A stretch of 64,000 nt of DNA from Siphonodentalium dalli (lineage: Eukaryota > Mollusca > Scaphopoda > Gadilida > Siphonodentaliidae). The notes below the pieces were generated by a model. The model was not told where the DNA came from and ran no database searches. It was given only the letters and a program-made list of their open reading frames with translations. The first letter of the stretch is position 1; each line of letters opens with the position of its first letter. The stretch lies in NCBI GenBank assembly GCA_032622095.1, contig CP136061.1, positions 43,407,797 to 43,471,796 of the forward strand, given 5' to 3'. This document shows positions 46,026 through 55,903 of the stretch, one piece after another. Made by a program: the position numbers and the translations under genes.

Positions 46026-46926
46026 TCTCCTATATATTTTGAGAACTCCGTATATAAATATATATGTGTGTATCTGTGTACTTTATAGAATCGAAAACGG
46101 CTGCACCGATCGAGACCAAACTTCCCATCAAAGGGTAAATTACCACGGGAATGGTCGTCGCGGTGTTTTGGAGAAGCTCACAGCACCCGTTCTCCACTCT
46201 CAGTCACAAAAACGGCACTGCGGGGGTTAATCACGTGATAATTTAATGAGCGTTTGTATATGACGCGTCGCTATAAAAGAGCGTTTGTTTACAATTCAAC
46301 GCAACGTTATCGCTCGAAATTTAGCATCGAAAATTTTTAATTTCTTTCATCTAAAACATATTTACGTGTTGGACTCTGTCATTTTAAGAATATATAAGTA
46401 TTACACGCAGACACACGAAGTCTCAGCTTAAAAAAATTAAAAATAAGAGTTTTATCGACATAAATCGATTTGAATGGCAAATCCTATGTTAAATATTATC
46501 TTCGATACACTGCTAAAAATTATATCTGGGAAGCAAAATGATCAACTCGGGACGGGTCAACCGATTGAGCCCAAACTTGCTACATAGGGGTACTTTTGTC
46601 CGCGAAGTTTCACGGACGGGTCAAATCGTGACCCCTACCTTACCGTGACCTTCAAAATGGTCAATTCAAGGTCAAATGTGGTAAAACTTCTACTAAATTT
46701 TATACCTAGGGCTACTTTTGTCCGGGGAGCGTTTTGGACGGGTCAAATTATGACCAGGACCTGACCTTGACCTTCAAAATGGTCAATTCAAGGTCAAATC
46801 GGGTAAATCTTGCTGATTTCAACGACATTTGGTGCAAATGCAGCACACGTGTCTCGGAAGCTGTTGCAATTATTTTTCGAACAAAGCCATAGGACGATTG
46901 CCGCCAGTGGCGGGCTAACCTGCTAG
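46026..46926 (+). mobile_element. Helitron unit 2
   Basis: Begins TCTCCTATATATTTTGAG directly after the CTAG of unit 1 and ends with hairpin CCGCCAGTGGCGG and CTAG at 46923-46926. It carries the shared CGAAAACGGCTGCACCGATC stretch, an AAAGAGCGTTTG motif, and two blocks of CTTCAAAATGGTCAATTCAA with flanking TGACCTTGACCTT and AAGGTCAAA. It has no coding frame. Confidence 0.75.
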
Positions 46927-47673
46927 TCTCCTATATATTTTGAGACTTCCGTAAATATATAAATATATGTGTATATTTGTCCTTTATAGACACAAAAACG
47001 GCTGGACAGATTGAGCTCAAACTTCCTATCTAAGGGTAAAAATCCACGGGAATGGTCGTCGCGGCGACCACCCGTTCTTCAGTCTCAGTCACAAAAAAAC
47101 GGCACTGCGGGGGTTAATCGCGTTGATAGTTAAAGAGCGTTCCTATCCGCAGTGTTGTTGATAAAGATCTTCCATATTTGGGTTCGTTAACCGGTTAACG
47201 CTCTTTATTCCCTTCCGCATGTACGGCTTTTGTTTACGTTATATTATGCGGAGAGATTTATTGGAAGTCAGACTGACAACATCTTATGTCTGTCGTTCCT
47301 AGGAATGGGGGAGATTTTCATCGGGTAAATCATACCTCTTTTAGGGACGTCTACCATACTCAGACTGCCAACATCTTATGTCTGTCGTTCCTAGGAATGG
47401 GGGAGATTTTCATCGGGTAAATCATACCCCTTTTAGGGACGGGTACCAACATCTTATGTCTGTCGTTCCTAGGAATGGGGGAGATTTTCATCGGGTAAAT
47501 CATACCTCTTTTAGAGACGGGTACCATAAAAAATTAACTCATTGAACAAAAATATAGAATTAACTCATAACTCATTGAAAAAGAAAACAAATTAAAATAA
47601 TTAATTAATTAAAAAAAAAAAAAAAAATGTCATGTTTCAGACGAACCACGCCAGTGGCGGGCTAACCTGCTAG
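46927..47673 (+). mobile_element. Helitron unit 3
   Basis: Begins TCTCCTATATATTTTGAG and ends CTAG at 47670-47673 after CGCCAGTGGCGGGC. It contains AAAGAGCGTT ... GTTAACCGGTTAAC ... GCTCTTTAT (47133-47202), which can form a stem, and a block of about 75-90 bp (TCTGTCGTTCCTAGGAATGG...) in three tandem copies at 47280-47525. Confidence 0.75.
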
Positions 47674-47746
47674 TCTCCTATATATTTTGATACTTCCGTA
47701 TATAAATATATATATAGTTGATAATAGTATGTGTACAGAAATATAT

Positions 47747-49076
47747 ATGACTAGTTTGATAAACCAACATGACGACTTTTTCTATCAAAAAACGTCTTTA
47801 ATTCCTAGGCCTTTCATGCCTTCATGGCAATTTTCAAGGAATGACGTGTATAACACTGTGACGTCATATAGCAACATGGGGGATAACTCTTGACGTCAAA
47901 GTTAAGAACTATTGAGTTTTGTCCGGAATTTGAGTTTGAAATAATCTTCCTTGCTCAGTCTTTCCGAATCACTATCACTTGCCATCTTATAGAATGGGAA
48001 GATTGTGTACATCCCTCTACCACATACATCTATATGTTCGCTTAGAGGGATCATCCTAGTGCTGGGATATCTAATTTGTTGTCGATGGATCCGATTTCTC
48101 TCGACTAGGGTATCACCTGTCTGTCCGGCGTATGATTCATCACATCCCGAACATGTGATGCAATAAATTAAATTGCGTGATTTACAATTTAATGTTGCAT
48201 TTGGCACAATTTTTTGTCCATTTTTGAGTTGGAGTTCTGTTCCTGTGTACAGATAGTCGTAGCCAACCCCACATGTTCTACAACGCGGGTCTCCACACTT
48301 GAACACGTGGTGTACTTTTTTTGTTCTGTTATATTTTGCTCTTGTTAACATTTTTTTCATATTCCGTGGCTGTCTTTTACTCTCCAAAAAATTGTTACCT
48401 GGGAATACTTTCAGCATGCGTGTGTCCTTATGTAAAATTGGTAACAAGCTCCTTGCGATTCCCACCTGGTTATGGTGATAAGGGTTGTGTGTAGTTACAT
48501 ATGGGATTTTTTCACCCTCAAATACTGTTTGTTTCTCCTGACGCAAATTCTCAACTGGTATTTCTTTGGCCTTGTTTATGCCACCCAAGATGAGATTTAA
48601 CGGATAATGCTGCTTTTGGAGAAATGATTCCAATTCCCGTAATCTCATATCTCGAGTTTCTGGATTGTCCACTATCGCGCACACTCTCCAGAATGGGATG
48701 TTCCTTTTTGTGTGTGCTGGGTGACATGAATGAAAATCGAGATATTGATGTGTGTCAGTGTTTTTGTAGTATATATCCGTTTCTATTTTAGTTCCGAGTT
48801 TTCTTATTAGGACATCCAAGAATGGTAATTGTTCAGTACTTTTTTCTAGGGTAAACTGAATTGACTGAGCAAGGAAGATTATTTCAAACTCAAATTCCGG
48901 ACAAAACTCAATAGTTCTTAACTTTGACGTCAAGAGTTATCCCCCATGTTGCTATATGACGTCACAGTGTTATACACGTCATTCCTTGAAAATTGCCATG
49001 AAGGCATGAAAGGCCTAGGAATTAAAGACGTTTTTTGATAGAAAAAGTCGTCATGTTGATTTATCAAGCTAGTCAT
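47747..49076 (-). mobile_element. 5'-truncated Penelope-like element with inverted terminal repeats
   Basis: The 214-bp arms 47747-47960 and 48863-49076 are inverted copies with only a few differences. The left arm holds the normal 3' end (last codons of the ORF plus 3' untranslated region); the right arm is an inverted copy of that end placed at the 5' side. Terminal repeats in inverted arrangement and 5' truncation are known for Penelope-like elements. Both sides are TATATA, the site of insertion in the Helitron. Confidence 0.8.
47902..48933 (-). CDS. Penelope-like reverse transcriptase C-terminus with GIY-YIG endonuclease, 343 residues
   Basis: Residues 36-90 (LPFLDVLIRK, TDIYYKNTDTHQYLDFHSCH, PAHTKRNIPFWRVCAI) match the end of the Penelope-type reverse transcriptase. 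A Cys cluster follows (CGDPRCRTC, about 213-221), then the GIY-YIG nuclease (LIYCITCSGCDESYAGQTGD, about 255-274, then LVERNRIHR). The first 24 residues (MTSKLRTIEFCPEFEFEIIF...) are not protein-family sequence: they are the antisense reading of the inverted 3' end, so the true coding part starts about residue 25. The palm with the catalytic aspartates is missing. Confidence 0.85.
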   Translation of the reverse strand: MTSKLRTIEFCPEFEFEIIFLAQSIQFTLEKSTEQLPFLDVLIRKLGTKIETDIYYKNTDTHQYLDFHSCHPAHTKRNIPFWRVCAIVDNPETRDMRLRELESFLQKQHYPLNLILGGINKAKEIPVENLRQEKQTVFEGEKIPYVTTHNPYHHNQVGIARSLLPILHKDTRMLKVFPGNNFLESKRQPRNMKKMLTRAKYNRTKKVHHVFKCGDPRCRTCGVGYDYLYTGTELQLKNGQKIVPNATLNCKSRNLIYCITCSGCDESYAGQTGDTLVERNRIHRQQIRYPSTRMIPLSEHIDVCGRGMYTIFPFYKMASDSDSERLSKEDYFKLKFRTKLNSS

Positions 49077-50244
49077 AAATATATATATATATATGTGTGT
49101 GTATCCTTTATAGAATCGAAAACGGTTGCACCCATCGAGCTCAAACTTCCCATCTAAGGTTAAAGTCCTACGGGAATGGTCGTCGCGGCGTTTTGGAGAA
49201 GCTCAGAGCACCCGTTCTCCACTCTCAGTCACAAAAAACGGCACTTCGGGGTTAATAGCGTTGATAGTTAAAAGAGCGTTCCTATCCGCAGTGTCGTTGA
49301 TAAACATATTCCATATTTGGGTCCGTTAACCGGTTAATGCTCTTTATTCCCTTCGGCTATCGCATACTGAACGGGAGACGGCGTTTGTTTACGTTATCTG
49401 GAACTCGCTTCCTAGGAATGGGGACATTTTCATCGGATTAGACCCCCACGGCATCCCCACGGCAATTTTAATTCACATTCCCAACACTTAACAGGGACAA
49501 ATATCTATTAGCCATCATCAAGGCGAGTCTTGTGACATATTAATTCAAATGCTTTCGAACAAACAATATTCTCTGTCGCACTCATATTTCCTCATCTACG
49601 AATCCACTGCAATCGACCTATTTTTAGAACGCAACACATGGTACCAAAATTACGTCGCGTTGGTGATGGGGGTGCACGGCGGTATTAATTTAAATATGTC
49701 ATGTTGGTAACGATATCTAGCCGAGAATTCCTCAGACCTACAGACGGATGCGACCAGCAAATTTCAAATTTGGTCACTCGACCTCCCCATGAATATCTTC
49801 TGGGAAATTCCAGGGAATGCCGATTGAGCTCAAACTTGCTACCTACGGGAAGTGTCATATATATATGTCTGTGTCCTTTATAGACTCGAACCGATTGAGC
49901 TCAAACTTGCTACCTACGGGAAGTGTCATGGACGGGTTCATTGAAAAACAAAAAAAAATCGGGTAAAATTGAAAAACAAAAAATTCAATTAAAAAATTAA
50001 AAAGGCACAATTAACTCATTGAAAAGCCAAAACAAAAAATTCGGGTAAAATTTAAAAACAAAAAATTCAATTAAAAAATTAAAAAGACACAATTAACTCA
50101 TTGAAAAACACAAAAAATTAACTCATTGAAAAAAAAAATTCAATTAAATAATTAATTAAAATAATTAATTAAAAAAATTAATTAAAAATATTAAAAATTG
50201 TCATGTTTCTGACGATTGCGGCCAGTGGTGGGCTAACCTGCTAG

Positions 50245-51360
50245 TCTACTATATATTTTGAGAACTCCGTATATAAATATATATGTGTGTGTATACTTTA
50301 TAGAATCGAAAATGGCTGCACCGATCGAGACCAAACTTCCAATATATGGGTAAAATCCCACGGGAATGGTCGTCGCGGCGTTTTGGAGAAGCTCAGAGCA
50401 CCCGTTCTCCACTCTCAGTCACAATGTGTGTGTGTACTTTATAGAATCGAAAACGGCTGCACCGATCGAGACCAAACTTCCCATCTAAGGGTAAAATCCC
50501 ACGGGAATGGTCGTCGCGGCGTTTTGGAGAAGCTCAGAGCACCCGTTCTCCACTCTCAGTCACACAAAAACGGCACTTCGGGTTAATCGCGTTGATAGTT
50601 AAAGAGCGTTCGTACACGCAGTGTTGTTCATAAAGATCTGCCATATATGGGATCGTTACACGGGGACATTGTCATCGGATTAGACCCCCACGGCATCCCC
50701 ACGACAATTTTAATTCACATTCCCAACACATAGCAGGGACAAATATATATAAGCCATCATCAAGGCGAGTCTTGTGACATATTAATTCAAATGCTTTCGA
50801 TCAAACAATATTCTCTGTCGCACTCATATTTCGTCATCTACGAATCCACTGCAATCGACCTATTTTTAGAACGCAACACATGGTACCAAAATTACGTCGC
50901 GTTGGTGATGGGGTGCACGGCGGGATTAATTTAAATATGTCATGTTGGTAACACTATCTAGCCGAGAATTCCTCAGACCTACAGACGAATGCGACCAGCA
51001 AATTTCAAAATTGGTCACTCGACCTCCCCATGAATATCTTCTGGGAAATTCCAGGGAATGCCGATTGAGCTCAAACTTGCTACCTATGGGAAATGTCATA
51101 TATGTGTGTGTGTCCTTTATTGACTCGAACCGATTGAGCTCAAACTTGCTACCTACGTAAGTGTCATGGACGGGTTAAATTGTGACCCGATCTGACCTTG
51201 ACCTTGAAAATGATCAATTCAAGGTCAAATCGGGTAAAACTGGCGGATTTCGACGAAATTTTACACCTAGGTGCAGCATACGTGTCTCGGAAGCTGTTGC
51301 AATTGCTTTTTCGAACAAAGCCACGAGACGACCCACGCCAGTGGCGGGCTAACCTGCTAG
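50245..51360 (+). mobile_element. Helitron unit 5
   Basis: Begins TCTACTATATATTTTGAG and ends CTAG at 51357-51360 after CGCCAGTGGCGGGC. The stretch from CGAAAACGGCTGCACCGATC to CTCCACTCTCAGTCACA is duplicated in tandem (50306-50423 and 50445-50563). It shares about 0.4 kb with unit 4 (ACCCCCACGGCATCCCCACG to CAGGGAATGCCGATTGAG) and ends with a TGACCTTGACCTTGAAAATG block. Confidence 0.75.
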
Positions 51361-53420
51361 TCTTCTATCTACTATATATTTTGAGAACTCCGTATATATA
51401 TATATAACATAAGATAAGATAAGATGATTTATTGCAATACACCAAATGGAGGCAGTTGCAAATAACAGTTAATACATGAAAAGTTACACATTAAAATAAA
51501 ATACATGTAATTATGCATATGTACGATAAATGATCATTAGTATTATAAATTAATACTTTCAACTTTTATTTCCCCATATTGACATTCTGTCTTTTTAGAA
51601 AGAATAACCGGATCATGTTGCACACGGAATTGATTATTTGTTTGTCTTTGTTTTTCATTATAAAGATGAACTTATTATCATCACTCATGTTTATGAAATC
51701 TATGCTATACTTTTGAGCAATATTAAACAAGTCTTTTCTAGAGTCAGCGCACGCACTGCATTCCATAATAAAACGTTTTTCTGTTTCAACTTTACGTTCA
51801 TTACACATGTGGCAAATTCGGTCTTTTAATGGCGTCTTCGGTTGCGTGTGTCGACCCTTTTCTATAGCTAAAATATGATTGCTAACACGTAGTCGAGTGA
51901 CGCGGACGATCGAACGTGCCTCAGGTACGGTTCTATGTCATAATTGTCTTTAAAAGTTCTGTAAGTTCGCAATTTATTAGCACCACCTGGTCTGTCGTCA
52001 TCGAAAATGTATTTTTTGAACTTATTTATATGTTCTGATTTTAACCTTTCAATTATTAGTTTGTCTGTCACTCTTACTGTTGTATTAGATTGTGATATAT
52101 TGATACCACATTTGACTAATTGTGCGTCCCAAGTTGATTGATTAGACATGAGGGATTCCCTAAAAGAATCATGCATTAAAGTTCTTGATTTTACTGCACG
52201 CAGTTTAGTTAAATATTTATACATATTACCAATAGCATTAATTGCTATGGGATATCGACCCAGTTCAGCCCTCGAAGCATGATTTGAGGCCTTTTTATTC
52301 AACCTGAGTATACTCTTACAAAATTTCAAGTGTGTTTGCTCAAGTGGGTTAGTGTCAATAAATGGAATTTTTAACTCGGATGCCCATATTTCAGAACCAT
52401 ACATCAATATAGGCATTATTAATTTGTCAAACAACTTACATTTAGTATTGAGAGACAATTCTATATGTGAATTCAGTGAGCTCGTCAAGAAAAACATAGC
52501 CTTAGAAGCTCTCCCACTTAAATTTTCACAAGCTTTCGACATTTTAATATGTGTGTATATATGTGTGTATGTGGGTATTTCATAGAATCGAAAACGGCTG
52601 CGCGGATCGAGCTCAAATTTCGTATATAAGGGTAAAAAAACCACGGGGATCGCCAACGTCGCATTTTGGACAAGCTCTGAGCACTCATTCTCCACTCCCA
52701 ATCATCAAAAACACCGCAAACGGCACTTCGGGGGTTAAGGCATCAATGATCTTTATATTGACCATATTTGGAGTTGTTAACCGACTAACGCTCTGTATTG
52801 CCATCGACGTTGCTAAACGGTTACACATGCATACGAAACTAAGGATGCAAAACGCGAAATGCATTTATCTCGATTAAAAAGGCAGAATTAACGTGTTGTC
52901 TGATTCTTATGTCTGTCGTTCCTAGAAACGGGGGAAATTTTCAATCATACCTCTTTTAGGGACGGGTACTGCGTGTTGTGTGAAAACAAAAAATGCGTGT
53001 TGTGTGATTCGTATGTCTGTCGTTCCTAGGCACGGGGGATATTTTCATCGGGTCAGTTTTTCCGCCCGATGTACCTTAACTCATACCTTTTTTAGGGACG
53101 TGTACTGCGTGTTTAGTGATTCTTATGTCTTCTTCAGCTTAATCGGGTAAAATAAGGTCTAATCGGGTAAAATATTGAAAAACCAAAAATTAAATTAAAA
53201 AAATTTAAAAAATCCAGTAAATTAAAAATGCACGGGTAAAATATTGAAAAACCCAAAATTAAATTAAAAAATCCGGTAAATTAAAAATGCACAATTAACT
53301 CATGTTATAAACAAAACATTAATATTAACTCATTGAAAAAAATAATTAAAAAATTAATTAAAAACATTTAAAATTGTCATGTTTCTGACGAACGCCGCCA
53401 GTGGCGGGCTAACCTGCTAG
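51361..53420 (+). mobile_element. Helitron unit 6, interrupted by a LINE
   Basis: Begins TCTTCTATCTACTATATATT and ends CTAG at 53417-53420 after CGCCAGTGGCGGGC. A truncated minus-strand LINE fills about 51404-52547 within the TATATA stretch; without it the unit is about 0.9 kb. Later parts repeat TATGTCTGTCGTTCCTAGG and AATCGGGTAAAATATTGAAA words. Confidence 0.72.
51404..52547 (-). mobile_element. 5'-truncated LINE with ATCTT tail
   Basis: On the minus strand the frame from about 52545 reads MSKACENLSGRASKAMFFLT, then KCKLFDKLIMPILMYGSEIW, the region after the reverse-transcriptase core of CR1/Jockey-like LINEs. A frameshift near 51890 leads to TRLRVSNHILAIEKGRH and a zinc-knuckle-like CHMCNERKVETEKRFIMECS. 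The 3' end is a short tandem ATCTT repeat (51409-51427 on the plus strand as ATAAG). Residues read upstream of 52545 are antisense Helitron sequence. It is inactive. Confidence 0.8.
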
Positions 53421-54561
53421 TCTATACTATATATTTTAAGAACTCCGTATATATATATGTGTGTGTGTGGGTACTTCATATAATCCAAAACGCGTGTACA
53501 GATTGAGCTCAAATTTCGTATGTAAGTGTAAAATCACACCGACACCGCCGTGGTCGCGTTTTTGAGAAGCTCAGAGCACCCTTTATCCACCCCAAAATCA
53601 CAGCAAAGGCACGGCGGGGGTTAATCAAGTAATCAAGTGATTATTTAATGAGCGTTTGTTTTTGACGCATCGCTATAAAGAGCGTCTGTTTCCCATTAAA
53701 CTTTATTAGCATCTGCATAGTTATACGGGAAAATTGAGTGCATTTCCTATGCGGGGAGATTTATTGGATGCCATACTCTTACAACATCATTGTTTGTATG
53801 ACACTTAGGTCAGGGCTTAGGTGGGGGTAGTTATAGGCATAATGCTTCTCAGAAATCCCGGTTACAAACCAACACTCACAATTTCGTATCGCAATCGGCA
53901 CTTCGGGGTTAATAGCGTTGATATATAAAGAGCGTTAGTTTTCCGCAGTCTCTATATAAAGAGCGTCGTTTTCGCTATCTAATTATCTGTATGACGGGCA
54001 ATTCAATGCAATGTTATCGCTCGAAATATTATGCAGAGAGAGAAGCGTTTGTTTTTAGTGCAATACCGGATTCGACATCAAGCGTGAACGTTATCGCTCG
54101 AAATAGCTCGAAATATTATGCAGAGAGATTGCCTGTCGTTCCTAGGAACGGGGGACATGTTTACAATTCAACAAAACGTTACGGGATTCACGTTATCGCT
54201 CGAAATGTTTAGGACGGTACCATGAATTAACTCATTGAAAGTCGTTCCTAGGAAGGGGGATTCATCGGATTTTTCCGCCAGAAACAAAAAAAATTTAACA
54301 ATAAAAAAAACAATTAAATTATAAAAAAGAATTAAATATTAAAAAATTGAAAAAATACATAAATTAAAGTTAAAAAACATTAAATTAATATTTAAATTAA
54401 AAAAATATATAAATAAAAACAAAATAATAAAACAAATGTCATCTTTCTGTTATGTTTCGGAAAAAAATCAGAAAACAAATATATTACATTTAAAAAACAT
54501 TAAAATAATATTAAAATGTCATGTTTCGACAAACGCCGCCGGTGGCGGGCTAACCTGCTAG
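53421..54561 (+). mobile_element. Helitron unit 7
   Basis: Begins TCTATACTATATATTTTAAG and ends CTAG at 54558-54561 after CGCCGGTGGCGGGC. It contains several AAAGAGCGT motifs (53666, 53926, 53961), repeats of TTATCGCTCGAAAT and an A-rich 3' part (54290-54520). Confidence 0.72.
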
Positions 54562-54583
54562 TACTATATATTTTGAGACTTCC

Positions 54584-54647
<64 letters not shown>

Positions 54648-54896
54648 ACTTCATAGAATCGAAAACACGTTGACGGATCGAGCTCAAATTTCGTATATAA
54701 GTGTAAAATTTCACGGACACCGCCGTGGTCGCGTTTTAAAGAAGCAGAGAGCACCGTTTCTCCCTTCCCAATCATCAAAATCACCGCAATCGGCACTTCG
54801 GTGTTGATATATAAAGAGCGTTCGTTTTCCGCAGTATCTATATAAAGAGCGTCGTTTTAACTATCTACTTATCTGTATGACGGGAGTCTGATTGTA
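54562..54896 (+). mobile_element. Helitron unit 8, truncated
   Basis: Begins TACTATATATTTTGAGAC after the CTAG of unit 7, then a pure AT run of about 50 bases (54590-54640), then the shared AATCGAAAACACGTTGACGG stretch and two AAAGAGCG motifs. It has no 3' end and stops where the inverted 165-bp array starts. Confidence 0.6.
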
Positions 54897-55424
54897 GCCG
54901 AGGGTCAACTGGTCCGGGTTATCTATAAGGCGGCTAGGAATTGTGATTATGTGGGCATATACCGACAGCTTGTGCCACTAAATACTCAAACTATACGAAA
55001 TTTCCTTCAAAATCGGCCGATTTCTTATGTACCATCCCCCAGGATATCTGGAGGTGGTCAACCGAGGGTCAACTGGTCCGTGTTTTCTGTAAGCCTGGTT
55101 GGAATTGTGATTATGTGGACATATAGCGACAGCTTGTGCCACTAAATACTCAAATTATACGAAATTTCCTTCAAAATAGGTCGATTTCTTATGTACCATC
55201 CCCTCAGGATATCTGTAGGTGGTCAACCGAGGGTCAGCTGGTCCGGGTTTTCTATAAGGCGGTTAGGAATCGTGATTATGTGGGCATATAGCGACATCTT
55301 GTGCCACTAAATACTAAAACTATAAGAAATGTCCTTTAAAATCGGCCGATTTCTTATGTACCACCCCCCCCCCAGGATATCTGGAGGTGGTCAACCGAGG
55401 GTCAACTGGGCCTATTTACCAAGA
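54897..55424 (-). repeat. Inverted copy of the 165-bp array, about 3 units
   Basis: Units in reverse orientation, sharing GGTCAACCGAGGGTCAACTG and the other blocks of the array at 42392-43720. It joins the flank block at 55425 without interruption, via GGGCCTATTTACCAAGAAGG, which is the empty version of the LINE insertion site. Confidence 0.88.
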
Positions 55425-55552
55425 AGGTGGGTAGGAATTGTCATTATAGGGGTGTATTGTGATGATATGATTTTGTTTCTTCTTTAAAATACTATCTGAT
55501 GTCAAATAGCGCATATCGGTAGAATCGCTATTTGCCATCCGATGGTAAATAG
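55425..55552 (-). repeat. Right flank block with terminal palindrome
   Basis: 55425-55514 matches the reverse complement of 36330-36419. Just outside, CTATCTGATGTCAAATAGCG and CGCTATTTGCCATCCGATGG form an imperfect stem-loop (about 55488-55547) with a loop of about 10 bases. Confidence 0.7.
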
Positions 55553-55903
55553 ACACTTCCGTAATGTAGGACTGTGTAATATGAAATAGCAATATATTTC
55601 TTCTGTGGTCATTTTCAGAGGTTCCACAGAGAAGATGCTTAATATTTTCTTTATGAAAGTTATTTGTTTCAAGTTGTGGTAAAATATTCTTCTCTGGTTG
55701 GTGAACAATGGACAGTGGGAGAAGAAATGACTAGTATCCTCCTTCGGAAAACCACATTAACATTTAGGACTATCAGCTATGTGATTATTTTGCATTACTC
55801 TTTAAGTCGCTACAATAGTTTCGTAGTTTACAATGGTTCACACTAACATTCCGATGACCTGTTCTATAAAGTGGATTGGGTTTTGGAGCAGGGGCGATTA
55901 TGT
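55553..55903. other. No gene seen
   Basis: The sequence between the inverted flank and the next LINE relic has no recognised feature. Confidence 0.4.

Larger units (their letters stand above)
47674..50244 (+). mobile_element. Helitron unit 4, interrupted by a Penelope-like element
   Basis: Begins TCTCCTATATATTTTGAT and ends CTAG at 50241-50244 after GGGCTAACCTG. The Penelope-like element at 47747-49076 is inserted in the TATATA stretch close to the 5' end. Without it the unit is about 1.24 kb. The 3' part is A-rich (49940-50200) with repeated AATTAACTCATTGAAAA words. The terminal hairpin is weakened here (GCCAGTGGTGGGC). Confidence 0.72.

Noticed and set aside
54590-54640. AT dinucleotide run as an origin or promoter
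   Set aside because: Similar shorter TA runs occur at the same place in the other Helitron units, so it is an expanded microsatellite.
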